A DNA stretch of 36,180 nt from Thermodesulfovibrionia bacterium (lineage in GTDB: Bacteria; Nitrospirota; Thermodesulfovibrionia; UBA6902): contig JAGVNU010000064.1 of assembly GCA_020053105.1 (NCBI GenBank), positions 1 to 36,180 on the forward strand, given 5' to 3'. Positions within the stretch are counted from its first letter, which is position 1. Each line of letters opens with the position of its first letter. Positions 1 through 9,056 of this stretch are shown piece by piece. Position numbers and translations under genes: made by a program. The notes under the pieces are model-generated. The model saw only the letters and a list, made by a program, of their open reading frames with translations. It did no database searches and was not told the DNA's origin.

Positions 1-96
1 ACGGCACTCAACTCTGGGGTATCGCTCCCCGATATCCTTTGAGCTGGAGGCTATGGCTTCCTAACATATCTGAGTGTCCGAGAAATCGGGGGAAGT

Positions 97-295
97 TCAA
101 GTCCTGAAGATTGAAGGGATACCTATTTTCCCTCCTTCATTGAGCAGTATCAGCAGACTCCCGCTCAGTTCAATGAGAGAGCCATATAAATGCCACAAGG
201 TTCCTATGCCATGGGTGGGTCTTGTCGAAACTAAGTTTGGCAGCGAACCTGATTAGGTCTTCATGTAATTTTTCAAGAAGGGCCAATTCACCCAT
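97..295 (-). pseudogene. DUF5677-like remnant, frameshifted and truncated
   Basis: On the minus strand an ATG at 293-295, preceded by a GAGGG-type ribosome binding site, opens a frame reading MGELALLEKLHEDLIRF and running to HRNLVAFIW before a stop. One frame over, the sequence continues as YGSLIELSGSLLILL and IGIPSIFRT up to a TGA at 97-99. Joined, they resemble the start of DUF5677-type proteins (a helical 'YGSLIELS...ILL...G.P...R' pattern), which are usually much longer. The frame change falls in a TATATGG stretch and fits loss of one TA/AT unit from a short TATATA run. Nothing downstream restores the rest of the family, so I read it as a decayed accessory gene. The family assignment is from memory of the pattern and is moderate at best. 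Confidence 0.45.
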
Positions 296-418
296 CTCTA
301 CTTCCCTCTAAACATCCTATTCCCCGACTCAATAACGCAGTAAAATCGGGATTACGTCTTATTTCTCAAAAGAGCATAGACGTCCACTTGCTCTTCCATA
401 CCACATATTATATCTTAT

Positions 419-943
419 TCAGCCTTCAGACTCCCTCTTAAATCCAATCTTCAAACGCTTCTTTTCAGGCGGAACCATCAATTGGCGGATAGCGTCAAAG
501 ATCAGTTTAATTTCCCCGTCATGCTTTTCTGTCTTCCGCTCAAGTTCTGCCAACTTGTGAGCAAGTTCTTTGTTTGTTGAAAGCATTTCCTTCAGCTTAA
601 CGAAGGCCCTCATGATAGCGATATTCACCTGAATAGCCCGTTCGCTGTTCAATACGCTTGAAAGCATGGCAACGCCCTGTTCTGTAAAAGCATAAGGCAG
701 CGAACCACCGAAGTATTTCTTGTGTGGTATCACATTTTGTGATACCAGTTGTTCTGTCTCAGACTCATTGATTTGGAACATAAAGTCTTCCGGAAAACGA
801 TTGATATTTCTTTTCACTGCTTGATTTAAGCTTCTTGTTTCCACCGCATAAAGCTCAGCAAGGTGACTGCTTAACATGACCTTATGCCCTCTTATAAGCA
901 AAATCTTTCTTTCAATTATTTCTCGCGGAATACTTTCGTTCAT
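419..943 (-). CDS. ORF6N domain-containing protein
   Basis: A 174-residue protein. Residues about 8-95 match the ORF6N DNA-binding domain: the ILLIRGHKVMLSSHLAELY start, the 'RNINRFPEDFMF' segment and the 'YAFTEQGVAMLSSVL' end are typical. A charged, probably coiled-coil helix (about 115-145) and a basic tail follow. ORF6N proteins are common in phages and in bacterial accessory regions, where they are presumed DNA-binding regulators; the target is unknown. The start is supported by a strong GAGGGGGG Shine-Dalgarno 5 nt upstream and an extended -10 promoter at 1007-1015. It is a monocistronic unit divergent from the glutamine synthetase gene, next to a decayed DUF5677-like remnant, which suggests a small horizontally acquired patch. 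Confidence 0.85.
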   Translation of the reverse strand: MNESIPREIIERKILLIRGHKVMLSSHLAELYAVETRSLNQAVKRNINRFPEDFMFQINESETEQLVSQNVIPHKKYFGGSLPYAFTEQGVAMLSSVLNSERAIQVNIAIMRAFVKLKEMLSTNKELAHKLAELERKTEKHDGEIKLIFDAIRQLMVPPEKKRLKIGFKRESEG

Positions 944-1006
944 AATGCCCCCCTCACTTTATTATTACATTTGAAATTCACAGCCTGAGTCCCCGAAAAC
1001 TTATTG

Positions 1007-1015
1007 ATTATAGCA
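1007..1015 (-). promoter_or_regulatory. Extended -10 promoter for the ORF6N gene
   Basis: The minus strand reads TGCTATAAT, a perfect TATAAT with the TGn extension. It lies about 65 nt upstream of the ORF6N start codon. No good -35 is visible at 17 nt, which is normal for extended -10 promoters. Confidence 0.5.
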
Positions 1016-1062
1016 TAAACATTATCGCCCACCGGAAGCAGACAGCGATGCAATGAATTTCA

Positions 1063-1091
1063 TTGAGCCATCTTAACTGATCATGTATAAT
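1063..1091 (+). promoter_or_regulatory. Sigma70-type promoter of the glutamine synthetase gene
   Basis: TTGAGC at 1063-1068, a 17-nt spacer, and a perfect TATAAT at 1086-1091. The predicted transcript start near 1098 leaves a leader of about 80 nt before the ATG at 1179. Confidence 0.65.
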
Positions 1092-1178
1092 TAGTCTCAC
1101 CCGATGATGAGCGTTAATACATAAATAACCGGATTCAGCATTTATGTCGAAATAACATATTACGACAAGGAGGTCCAG

Positions 1179-2506
1179 ATGACCGCGAAAAAAAACAAAA
1201 CAAAACAGGACGTTCTAAATCTGATAGAGGAGCATAACGTAAAATTTGTCCGCTTCTGGTTTACGGACATCCTCGGCCAGTTAAAAAGTTTTTCCGTGAC
1301 AAGCGAGGAGCTGGATACCGCTTTTGATGAGGGGATGGGGTTTGACGGTTCATCTATTAAAGGCTACGCGCGTATAGATGAAAGCGATATGGTTGCAAAG
1401 CCCGACCCGGCCACCTTCCAGCTCATTCCCTGGAGGCCCAAAGAAAAGGCGGTGGCGCGCATGTTCTGTGACATTCTAAACCCTGACGGGACCCCGACCC
1501 GCGATACGCGTTAAAAAGAAACCTCGACCGGCTGAAGGACCACGGTTATACGTTTCTCCTTGGGCCGGAGCTTGAATTCTTTTATTTTAAGAATTCTAAA
1601 GGAACTGAAGTCCTGGATGAGGGCGGTTACTTTGATCTCACCACACTGGACGCTGCCAGCGACTTAAGGAGGGAAACCGTCCTGACCCTTGAGGAAATGG
1701 GGATCAAGGTTGAATATTCACACCACGAAGTGGCCCCTTCCCAGCATGAAATCGATCTGCGTTATGCGGAGGCGCTGGAAATGGCTGACAATGTCATGAC
1801 CTACAGGATAGTGGTGAAGGAAGTGGCGACAAAGTACGGGTTCTATGCCACCTTCATGCCCAAACCGATCTTCGGGCAGAACGGCAGCGGCATGCATACG
1901 CACCAGTCGCTTTTTAAAGACGGAAGGAACGCATTCTATGACGCAAATGATAAATACTATCTCTCGGATATTGCCAAGAAATACATCGCCGGCATACTTA
2001 AACATGCTCCTGAAATAACAGTATTCTGCAATCAGTGGGTCAATTCCTACAAGCGGCTCGTCCCAGGGTATGAAGCGCCTGTTTATATTGCATGGGCCAG
2101 AAGAAACCGTTCCTCCCTTGTCAGGGTCCCCCTCTACAAGCCCGGCAAGGAAATGGCAACAAGGATTGAGCTCCGCTCTCCTGATCCTGCCTGCAATCCC
2201 TATCTCGCCTTTTCAGTCATGCTTGCAGCGGGGCTCGAAGGCATAGAGAATAATTACGAACTGCCTGAACCCATTGAAAAAGATATCTATCATCTCAGTG
2301 AAGAGGAGAAACAGGAACTCGGCATTGAATCACTTCCGGGGAACCTGATCGAGGCCATCGAGGCCGCCGAAAAAAGCGATGTTGTGCGCAGGGCCCTCGG
2401 CGACCACATATTCAATAATTTTATCACGAGCAAAAAGATCGAGTGGAACGACTACAGGACCCGTATCCATCCGTATGAGATAGAGAAGTACCTGCCGATT
2501 TTGTGA
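1179..2506 (+). pseudogene. glnA: Type I glutamine synthetase, interrupted by a frameshift
   Basis: Glutamine synthetase condenses glutamate, ammonia and ATP to glutamine. The first part (ATG 1179, AGGAGG Shine-Dalgarno 6 nt upstream) carries the beta-grasp domain with WFTDILGQLKSF and the GMGFDGSSIKGY loop, then stops at TAA 1512-1514 after 111 residues. The same protein continues in the next frame from about 1496: DPRYALKRNLDRL, GPELEFFYF, HHEVAPSQHEIDL, NGSGMHTHQSLF, PGYEAPVYIAWARRNRSS and a normal C-terminus at 2506. Relative to the family spacing between 'GTP' and 'GDPRY', about 10 nt are missing; loss of one copy of a 7-nt CCGCGAT repeat would also fit. The whole length (about 445 residues if repaired) matches the shorter GSI-alpha type. 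All catalytic regions survive, so the break is recent or an assembly error. It has its own promoter. Confidence 0.88.
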
Positions 2507-2524
2507 TCTGCAAAATATTTGTAG

Positions 2525-2542
2525 GGGCGGGGCATCCCGCCC
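2525..2542. repeat. GC-rich hairpin after the glutamine synthetase gene
   Basis: GGGCGGG / CCCGCCC, 7 bp with a 4-nt loop, about 20 nt past the glnA stop. No U-tract follows on either strand, so it is not a classical intrinsic terminator; it may be a dispersed REP-like hairpin. Confidence 0.4.
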
Positions 2543-2627
2543 TATCGTGCCCGGCTTAACAAATTCATGCACAGAAAATCACAAAACTTCGCTATCAGCG
2601 CATCACCTACCTTTTGATTACATGAGT

Positions 2628-2636
2628 TGCTATAAT
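2628..2636 (+). promoter_or_regulatory. Extended -10 promoter for lptFG
   Basis: TGCTATAAT, a perfect -10 with the TGn extension, ends 45 nt before the lptF start codon. The -35 region is poor. Confidence 0.5.
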
Positions 2637-2681
2637 TAACCAACGTAAATAAAGGCCTGATGCCTGACAACTGTAAAGCAC

Positions 2682-3761
2682 ATGATACTTCATAAAACCA
2701 TATTCAAAGAAATGTCCAGAAGCCTGGCGGTCATCATCTTTTCCATGTCCGTTATACTTTTCATGGAAAAGTTTGTCCGGCTGACAAGGATCTTTATGGG
2801 AAAAGGCGCTGACCTTACGGATATTGTCAAGATCTTCATATACCTGCAGCCGTCCATTCTGCTGCTTGCTGTGCCGATGGCAATACTCGTGGCGATTTTC
2901 CTCACTTACGGAAGGATGTCAACGGACAGTGAGATAATTGTGTTAAAGGCAAGCGGCATGAGTTTCTGGGGAATATCCAGGGCCGCGGTCATGCTTTCTG
3001 TTTTATGTTTCATGGTCCTTGCCTTTGTAAGCCTCTACCTGCTGCCCCGCAGCATGTACGCGTTCAAGCACACTTTATATGAAACAATTGTAAAAAAAGC
3101 CTCAGTGACTTTTGAAGCCGAGACCTTTTCAGACGTATTCAAGGACACGGTCATTTACGTAAAAGAAATTCCATCGGCAGATGTATTCAGGGGGATTTTT
3201 GTCTTCAAGGAGGGGATAAAATCAGTTGAGGAACCTGTTGTAATAGTAGCTGAAAGCGGCGTGATCAGTGCCAATCCGCAGGAAGGGCTGATAAAACTCA
3301 GCATGAAAAACGGATTTGTCCATTCATTCAATGAAAAGACCTCTTCTGAAATATCCTTTTCGCAGTATGACTTTGTGCTTAAATCCGGCATAGAGACGAT
3401 GGACAAAATAAAACCGGACGAGATCAAAACCTCAGATCTCTGGAAAGGCCGCAATAATAATACCCAATGGTCCATTGAAGTAAACAGGCGGCTGGCCCTC
3501 CCTTTTGCTTGTTTAATCTTCGGCCTTCTCGGCCCTGCCCTCTCCACCAAAATCGGAAAGATAGGCCGTCTCGGCGGCTTCTCATTGAGCCTGGCAATTC
3601 TGATACTTTATTATGTGCTCCTGATTGTGGGAGAAGGCCTCGCCAAGTCAGGGGAAATACCGCCTGCCTGGGGAGCCTGGGCGCCAAACCTGATATTTGG
3701 CGGCATAACTCTCTTTTTCGTCCATATAGCGTATAAGGACAGGCCGATGAGAAGGCTTTAA
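2682..3761 (+). CDS. lptF: LptF-like permease of the lipopolysaccharide export ABC transporter
   Basis: A 359-residue protein of the YjgP/YjgQ (LptF/LptG) family, which with LptG and the ATPase LptB extracts lipopolysaccharide from the inner membrane and passes it to the LptC-LptA bridge. Three membrane segments precede a large periplasmic beta-jellyroll (about 120-260), then three more follow, the family topology. The cytoplasmic coupling segment 'RMSTDSEIIVLKASGMS' is typical. The next gene is a second family member 18 nt away, so the pair encodes the heterodimer. lptB is not in this window. Which paralogue is F and which is G is assigned by gene order and general resemblance, so the symbols are less certain than the family. 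Confidence 0.88.
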   Translation: MILHKTIFKEMSRSLAVIIFSMSVILFMEKFVRLTRIFMGKGADLTDIVKIFIYLQPSILLLAVPMAILVAIFLTYGRMSTDSEIIVLKASGMSFWGISRAAVMLSVLCFMVLAFVSLYLLPRSMYAFKHTLYETIVKKASVTFEAETFSDVFKDTVIYVKEIPSADVFRGIFVFKEGIKSVEEPVVIVAESGVISANPQEGLIKLSMKNGFVHSFNEKTSSEISFSQYDFVLKSGIETMDKIKPDEIKTSDLWKGRNNNTQWSIEVNRRLALPFACLIFGLLGPALSTKIGKIGRLGGFSLSLAILILYYVLLIVGEGLAKSGEIPPAWGAWAPNLIFGGITLFFVHIAYKDRPMRRL

Positions 3762-3779
3762 GGATATAACAGAATAATC

Positions 3780-4850
3780 ATGACAATATTCAGGAGATAT
3801 TTTTTTAAGGAATTCTTTAAGTTTTTCATCATTGTCCTTGTAAGCTTTACGGCCATGTCGATAGTCGCGGAGTTTTTTGACAAGGCGTCGGAATTTTACA
3901 GTGAAAAACCTCCTGTCTACCTGATTGTCAAATACCTCTTGCTGCAGACGCCAAGGGTCATCCTTTACGCACTGCCGTTTGCCTCTCTGTTTTCCATCCT
4001 GATCACCATCGGCATGGCATCAAAATTTCGTGAGACCACTATCATCAAGGCATCAGGGGCCAGCATAAAAAAACTCTTTTCGTCCTTTCTCATACTGGGA
4101 GTCTTCATAACCCTGATATCACTGGCGCTTGGCGAGACAGTGGTGCCTGAGGCAACAAGGAGCGCCGCCTATATACGAAAGGTACAAATCCTCAAGCAGT
4201 CTCCCAAGATCACTGAGAGCAAGGGGTCTCTGTGGATGAAGGGCCTGGATGGGAGTCTGGTCCGTATAAACGGATTTGTCGAGAATGATAACCGGATCTT
4301 AAAGACGAGCATATTTAAATTCAGTCCCTCTTTCGGATTAGAGACACGGACAGAGGCGGATGAGGCGCTATGGGACCATGGGGTCTGGACTCTCAAAAAT
4401 GTGACGGTTTTCGATTTTAAAAACAACACGTCAAATAAATTCGAGACAATGGTATCAACCTCACTGGAGGAACCGAAAATATTCAGGGAAGAAATGAAAA
4501 AGCCTGAAGAAATGAACTTCAGGGAGCTTTATAATTATTATTCAAGACTCGAGAAGGCAGGGTTCAGGAATCTCAGATACGTTATCCAGCTTTATGAAAA
4601 ACTGGCCTATCCGTCGATCAATTTTGTGATGATCCTGTTCGGCATCTCTCTGGCATTAAATACGAGATGGGGCGGAGGGATGAGGGCCGCAGGACTGGGA
4701 GTTGTAATCAGTGTGTTATACTGGCTGCTTTATTCAGTGAGTATCTCTCTCGGCAATACAGGATTTCTTCAGCCGTGGCTGGCCCCCTGGATAAGTCCGA
4801 TGGTGTTCGGCATTGCAGGCAGTGTTATGTATTGGCAGATTAAAGAATAG
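3780..4850 (+). CDS. lptG: LptG-like permease of the lipopolysaccharide export ABC transporter
   Basis: A 356-residue YjgP/YjgQ-family protein with the same plan as its upstream neighbour: N-terminal membrane helices, a 'SKFRETTIIKASGASIKKL' coupling segment, a periplasmic domain (about 120-265, including 'EALWDHGVWTLKNVTVFDF'), and three C-terminal helices. The 'W..G.W.L.N' strand pattern in the jellyroll is characteristic of LptG. It forms an operon with lptF (18-nt gap). It converges on the YVTN-propeller gene, whose stop is 38 nt away. It is expected to form the LptB2FG core with the preceding product. Confidence 0.88.
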   Translation: MTIFRRYFFKEFFKFFIIVLVSFTAMSIVAEFFDKASEFYSEKPPVYLIVKYLLLQTPRVILYALPFASLFSILITIGMASKFRETTIIKASGASIKKLFSSFLILGVFITLISLALGETVVPEATRSAAYIRKVQILKQSPKITESKGSLWMKGLDGSLVRINGFVENDNRILKTSIFKFSPSFGLETRTEADEALWDHGVWTLKNVTVFDFKNNTSNKFETMVSTSLEEPKIFREEMKKPEEMNFRELYNYYSRLEKAGFRNLRYVIQLYEKLAYPSINFVMILFGISLALNTRWGGGMRAAGLGVVISVLYWLLYSVSISLGNTGFLQPWLAPWISPMVFGIAGSVMYWQIKE

Positions 4851-4888
4851 CCATAAAGGGATGAATAAAAATGCCGGCCCTTCTGCCT

Positions 4889-5887
4889 TCAGAATAAAGC
4901 AATACCCCAGAGCGAGCCGGAATGGGGGCTGTACAAAGGGGCGCCTATATTGATTGTATGGACCACAGAATTGTTGACCGTATCAATCACTGAAACGCTG
5001 TGGTCCGTGTGATTCACTACATACAGCATATTTAATGACGGTGCAACCACAACGCCAAGCGGCTGTCCACCGACTTTGATTGTATCCACCACCTTATTAT
5101 TCAACGTATTGATTACCGAGACAGTCCCGTCGCCCCGGTTCGTTACATAGGCCCTGTGCCCGACCGGATCTATCCCTATATACCATGGTTCCCTGCCGAC
5201 CTTTATTGTCCCCGCAACTTTATCATTTTCAGCATCAATAACAGTCACGGAATCGCTGACCGTGCCGGCGACAAAGACCCTCTTCTTTAATGGACAGACA
5301 GCCATTCCCATAGGTTTATGGCCGACTTTTATGGTAGTTATCACTTTATTGTTCTCTGTATTTATGACTGAAACCGAACTATCTTCTGAATTGCTTACAT
5401 AAAGTTTATTGCCGACTATAACCATATGGAATGCGCCGGCGCCGGCCTTTATCTTTCGCACCAATATATTTTTTTTGAGATTCAGTACGGAGATGGTCTT
5501 ATCTTTACCTTCAGGATGAGTTACATATGCAAGACCTTCAGAGGAATTAATGGCAATATGCATGGGATTGGGATCAACCTTTATTGTTGATATTATCTCA
5601 CTTGTTATTATATCCATCACTGAAACGCTGCTGTCATCATAACGGGAATTAACTACATAAACCCTCCCTGATAATTCGTTAACTGCTATGCCGGCAGGCC
5701 ATGCCCCGGTGTCAAGCGATTTCACTACCTTATTATCTGATGTATCAATAACAGATACAGTATTATTGGCGATGTTTGTTACGTACAGGCGGTTGGTTAA
5801 TGAGTGAGCGTCATTACCGAATACCGGCAGCAGACATACTGCACATATAATAAGAACCGCTATTTTTTTAAAATTCATAATATTCAC
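4889..5887 (-). CDS. Secreted YVTN-family seven-bladed beta-propeller protein
   Basis: A 332-residue protein. An N-terminal signal peptide (Lys-Lys, then IAVLIICAVCLLPVFG) is followed by seven repeats of roughly 40 residues with the consensus 'vYVtN...tVSVIDt.nnkVv.tI.VG..P.giav'. This is the YVTN/YncE-type propeller. Such proteins are periplasmic or extracellular; their ligands are usually unknown, and some bind DNA or participate in redox-protein assemblies. No cysteine pairs or haem motifs are present. The prenyltransferase gene lies 42 nt upstream on the same strand, so the two may be co-transcribed, although no functional link is obvious. Confidence 0.85.
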   Translation of the reverse strand: MNIMNFKKIAVLIICAVCLLPVFGNDAHSLTNRLYVTNIANNTVSVIDTSDNKVVKSLDTGAWPAGIAVNELSGRVYVVNSRYDDSSVSVMDIITSEIISTIKVDPNPMHIAINSSEGLAYVTHPEGKDKTISVLNLKKNILVRKIKAGAGAFHMVIVGNKLYVSNSEDSSVSVINTENNKVITTIKVGHKPMGMAVCPLKKRVFVAGTVSDSVTVIDAENDKVAGTIKVGREPWYIGIDPVGHRAYVTNRGDGTVSVINTLNNKVVDTIKVGGQPLGVVVAPSLNMLYVVNHTDHSVSVIDTVNNSVVHTINIGAPLYSPHSGSLWGIALF

Positions 5888-5929
5888 CCGACTTACAAAA
5901 TATGAGCAAAGACAATATAACTGTAAATG

Positions 5930-6793
5930 CTATAAAGGAAGCAGATAGCTGAACAGCGTAAATACAAAAACAGTAATACTGATATACCCGTTCATATTAA
6001 AAAAAGCCATATCAAGTTTACTCAGGTCATTTGATTTTACTAATGAATGTTCATATAACATCAGTCCGGAAGCAATCAGGACACCGAACAGGTAAATGCC
6101 GGACAATCTGAAGATGGGGACAAGGCTTAACAGCAAGCTTATAGTTATTAAATGAAACAGCCTGGCTATCCATAGAGATGCGCTGACGCCGAATACGCTC
6201 GGGATGGAATAGAGGCCCTGCTTCTTATCAAAATCCATGTCCTGCAAACCATACAGGGTATCAAAGCCAGCGACCCAGAACATTACGGCAAAACAAAGCG
6301 GCAGGATATCAGGACTAAAAGTCCCCTTTATGGCTATCCACGCACCAAGCGGCGCTAATGCAAGAGATGCACCGAGCACAATGTGACACAGCCATGTGAA
6401 TCTTTTGGTATATGAATAAGTAAAAAGCACGAGAAGAAACAGCGGCGCTATCTTAAAGCAGAGTGGATTCAGTTTATATGCCGCCAGCAATAAAAAAGCA
6501 AACGCTATAGCAGTAAATACAAACGCCTCCCATGCCTTTACAACTCCGGACGGAATCTCTCTGTTCCGGGTCCGGGGATTCAGGGCGTCAAATTTTCTGT
6601 CAACTATCCTGTTCATTCCCATGGCCCCTGTCCTGCCTCCGACCATTGCCACTGTTATCCAGAAAATCTGATAAAGCGACGGGGTCCCCCCTGCTGCGAT
6701 AACGGCTGAAGTAAATGCAAAAGGAAGCGCAAAGACAGAATGGGAAAATTTTATGAGTCTTAGATAATCAGTGATTTTTCCGACAAGGACCAT
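5930..6793 (-). CDS. UbiA-family prenyltransferase (probable menaquinone biosynthesis)
   Basis: A 287-residue integral membrane protein. It transfers a polyprenyl chain to an aromatic acceptor during quinone synthesis. The first Asp-rich motif is NRIVDRKFDALN (NxxxDxxxD) near residues 80-95 and the second is DTLYGLQDMDFD near 180; both bind Mg-diphosphate. About eight or nine hydrophobic helices surround them. The 'MNRIVDRKFDALNPRTRNREIP' region resembles UbiA-like enzymes of organisms using the futalosine menaquinone route (MqnP type), but no mqn or men genes are here to confirm the acceptor. The gene is divergent from the DUF1015 gene across a 146-bp region. Confidence 0.82.
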   Translation of the reverse strand: MVLVGKITDYLRLIKFSHSVFALPFAFTSAVIAAGGTPSLYQIFWITVAMVGGRTGAMGMNRIVDRKFDALNPRTRNREIPSGVVKAWEAFVFTAIAFAFLLLAAYKLNPLCFKIAPLFLLVLFTYSYTKRFTWLCHIVLGASLALAPLGAWIAIKGTFSPDILPLCFAVMFWVAGFDTLYGLQDMDFDKKQGLYSIPSVFGVSASLWIARLFHLITISLLLSLVPIFRLSGIYLFGVLIASGLMLYEHSLVKSNDLSKLDMAFFNMNGYISITVFVFTLFSYLLPL

Positions 6794-6885
6794 AACGTAA
6801 CTATTTTAGATTTATGCTGTGTGAAAAGCAATATTACTATCAGGGGATAAATATTTCATATAAATTCCCGGTAGCCGGGCCGTGT

Positions 6886-6915
6886 TTGAAATTTACCTCT
6901 TCCCAATGTTAAGAT
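6886..6915 (+). promoter_or_regulatory. Candidate promoter for the DUF1015 gene
   Basis: TTGAAA (6886-6891), an 18-nt spacer, TAAGAT (6910-6915). It ends 24 nt upstream of the ATG. A short CCCGG-TAG-CCGGG hairpin at 6867-6879 lies just upstream. Confidence 0.4.
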
Positions 6916-6939
6916 ATTTTTCCTCGGGAAATCAGAATT

Positions 6940-8208
6940 ATGGCAGAAATTATTCCATTTAGAGGCATTCTTTATAATCCTGAAAAGGTGGACGCTTCCC
7001 TGACAACAGCGCCGCCATACGACATAGTCACGCCCGAATTCAAGGAAGAGCTTTACCGGAAAGACCCACACAATATTATTCGTATCGATTTCGGCAAAGA
7101 CATCGACAGTGACACCGAGCATGAAAACCGCTATACAAGGGCCGCAGGATATTTGTCCGACTGGCTCCGGGAAGGGACTTTAATACATGACCCCGGGCCG
7201 TACTTCTACTTTTATGAAATAAGTTACACGATAAAGGGCAGGAGCTTGAATACGAGGGGTTTTCTCGGTGCCGTAAAGCTCGAAGAGCTGGGCTCAGGAA
7301 AAATCCATCCCCATGAAATGACCTACTCAAAACCAAAGTCAGACAGGCTGAACATCCTCCGTTACTGCGATGCCAATACAAGCCCGATATATTCCCTTTA
7401 TAGCAGCACGGAAAGGACCACATCATCAATCCTTGATGACCTGGTCAACACTGCGCCGCTTATTGAAGCCGGCAACGGTGACGGCTTCAGACACAGGCTC
7501 TGGCGGATCAGCGACAGCACATCCATTGATAAGATAAAAAAAGAAATGTCCGACAAGGATGTCTTTATAGCCGACGGGCATCACCGCTATGAAACAGCTC
7601 TTGCTTTTCAGAAAGAGATGCAGGGCAAAGGACTGAGCAAGACCGGCAACGAGCCGTTCAACTACGCGCTTATGTTCCTTTCCAACATGGAAGATGAGGG
7701 TTTAACCTTGCTTCCAACACATCGCATCGTTGAAATCAATTCGGACATAAACATAAAAGAGACCCTGAAGAAATATTTTAATCTGCAGAAAATAGGCCCG
7801 GCTGAAACCCCGGAACAATATGCAAGGCATCAGATGTTTAAGGCAATGGAGGGAAAGGTCCATTCGTTCGGGATGTTTCTTGTAAATACCGGATCGTACT
7901 ATACGCTGTCATTTAACGGGACCGATACAGAAATAGATTTGCCGGAATGCCTGAAGACCCTTGATGTGTCCGTCCTTCATAAATTTGTTTTTGAGGACCT
8001 CCTGAAAATAGGCCACTACGAATATGAAATGGACCCGGAGATTGCAGTGAACAGGGCCAGGAAGGGGCCCTTTGAAGCCGTGTTTTTCCTTAACCCGACC
8101 AAGATACACGACCTAAAGGAGGTTGCCCTTGCAGGGCACAGAATGCCTCCCAAGTCCACATATTTTTATCCCAAGCTCCTGACCGGTATGGTCATGTATA
8201 AGTTTTAG
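6940..8208 (+). CDS. DUF1015 family protein
   Basis: A 422-residue cytoplasmic protein matching DUF1015 over its whole length. Recognisable blocks are the N-terminal 'IIPFRGILYNPEKV....APPYDI', 'RGFLGAVKLEE.....IHPHEMTYSKPKSDRL', the 'IADGHHRYETAL' block near residue 210, and the C-terminal 'FFLNPTKI......G..MPPKSTYFYPKLLTGMVMY'. No biochemical function is established to my knowledge; the His-rich IADGHHR block and conserved acidic residues suggest an enzyme. It may share a transcript with the methyltransferase 46 nt downstream. No Shine-Dalgarno is strong; GGGAAATC is the nearest candidate. Confidence 0.85.
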   Translation: MAEIIPFRGILYNPEKVDASLTTAPPYDIVTPEFKEELYRKDPHNIIRIDFGKDIDSDTEHENRYTRAAGYLSDWLREGTLIHDPGPYFYFYEISYTIKGRSLNTRGFLGAVKLEELGSGKIHPHEMTYSKPKSDRLNILRYCDANTSPIYSLYSSTERTTSSILDDLVNTAPLIEAGNGDGFRHRLWRISDSTSIDKIKKEMSDKDVFIADGHHRYETALAFQKEMQGKGLSKTGNEPFNYALMFLSNMEDEGLTLLPTHRIVEINSDINIKETLKKYFNLQKIGPAETPEQYARHQMFKAMEGKVHSFGMFLVNTGSYYTLSFNGTDTEIDLPECLKTLDVSVLHKFVFEDLLKIGHYEYEMDPEIAVNRARKGPFEAVFFLNPTKIHDLKEVALAGHRMPPKSTYFYPKLLTGMVMYKF

Positions 8209-8254
8209 TGAATGAGCGGCTTCCCGTCTTTTTATTAATCATATAGTTACTATT

Positions 8255-8932
8255 ATGTTTACACGTCTGAAACAATCCCTTGTTATATGGCTGATAAAAA
8301 AAATCCAGAAATATGGACCTCATAAGGTCTGTATTTCCGGAAAGACGTATGAAATATCCGAAAATGTATTTAATCCCAGGCACTATTTTACAAGCAGGTT
8401 CATGGCAAAACATATAATGGTAACATCCAAAGATACCGTACTGGACATGGGGACAGGTTCCGGTATTCAGGCAATTACCTCCGGCCATGCCGGATCAAAG
8501 GTCATTGCCGTAGATATCAATCCCGAGGCCGTAATGTTTGCGCAAAAAAATGTTAAAGCCAACGGACTGGAATATACCGTCTCTGTTCTGGAAGGAGATC
8601 TTTTTACCTCCCTGGACCCTCAGCATAAATTCAGTGTCATACTGTTCTCGCCGCCGTATCTTGAAGGAAAGCCAGAGACTTATTTCGATATGGCGCTGTA
8701 TGATTCCGACAAGGAGCTGGTAAGCAGGTTTTTCAGGGATGCAAAGGAGTACCTCTGCCCCGGCGGATATGTGCAGATGATTTATTCATCTTTAGCGGGG
8801 ACTGAACAGGCCGTTTCCATAGCTGAGCAATCAGGATGGGACCATAGTATAATGGCCAGAGCAAGGACCTTTACGGAAGAATTCATAATCTACAGACTGA
8901 CCTTGAGACAAAGCAATCATCATGATCATTGA
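8255..8932 (+). CDS. SAM-dependent methyltransferase (PrmC/RsmC-like small MTase domain)
   Basis: A 225-residue class I methyltransferase. Motif I is VLDMGTGSGIQAI (about residue 68), followed by the acidic residue of 'VIAVDINPEAV', then 'GDLF' and the catalytic-type SPPY at about 131-134. An (N/S/D)PPY motif is used by enzymes that methylate amide or exocyclic nitrogens of glutamine, adenine or guanine, as in PrmC, TrmN6 and RsmC. The N-terminal domain of PrmC is missing, so the substrate cannot be assigned. No Shine-Dalgarno is evident at the ATG. The nearest upstream gene is DUF1015 on the same strand. Confidence 0.8.
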   Translation: MFTRLKQSLVIWLIKKIQKYGPHKVCISGKTYEISENVFNPRHYFTSRFMAKHIMVTSKDTVLDMGTGSGIQAITSGHAGSKVIAVDINPEAVMFAQKNVKANGLEYTVSVLEGDLFTSLDPQHKFSVILFSPPYLEGKPETYFDMALYDSDKELVSRFFRDAKEYLCPGGYVQMIYSSLAGTEQAVSIAEQSGWDHSIMARARTFTEEFIIYRLTLRQSNHHDH

Positions 8933-8964
8933 CACTCAGATTCGCGGAACTTATTGATTTGTAA

Positions 8965-8994
8965 TTGACAAAATCTCCGTTTTTTTGAAATAAT
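8965..8994 (+). promoter_or_regulatory. Candidate sigma70 promoter for the ABC ATPase gene
   Basis: Perfect TTGACA at 8965-8970, an 18-nt spacer containing a T7 run, and AATAAT at 8989-8994. It gives a leader of about 57 nt before the TTG start at 9057. Confidence 0.5.
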
Positions 8995-9056
8995 AACAAC
9001 TGCACGACAGCACAAATTCATTATCATTTCAATAAGTTCAATAACAGGTTCAGAGA

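Noticed and set aside
74-256. 60-codon plus-strand frame at the left edge
   Set aside because: It has no ribosome site and lies antisense to a DUF5677-like remnant that reads as protein on the minus strand.
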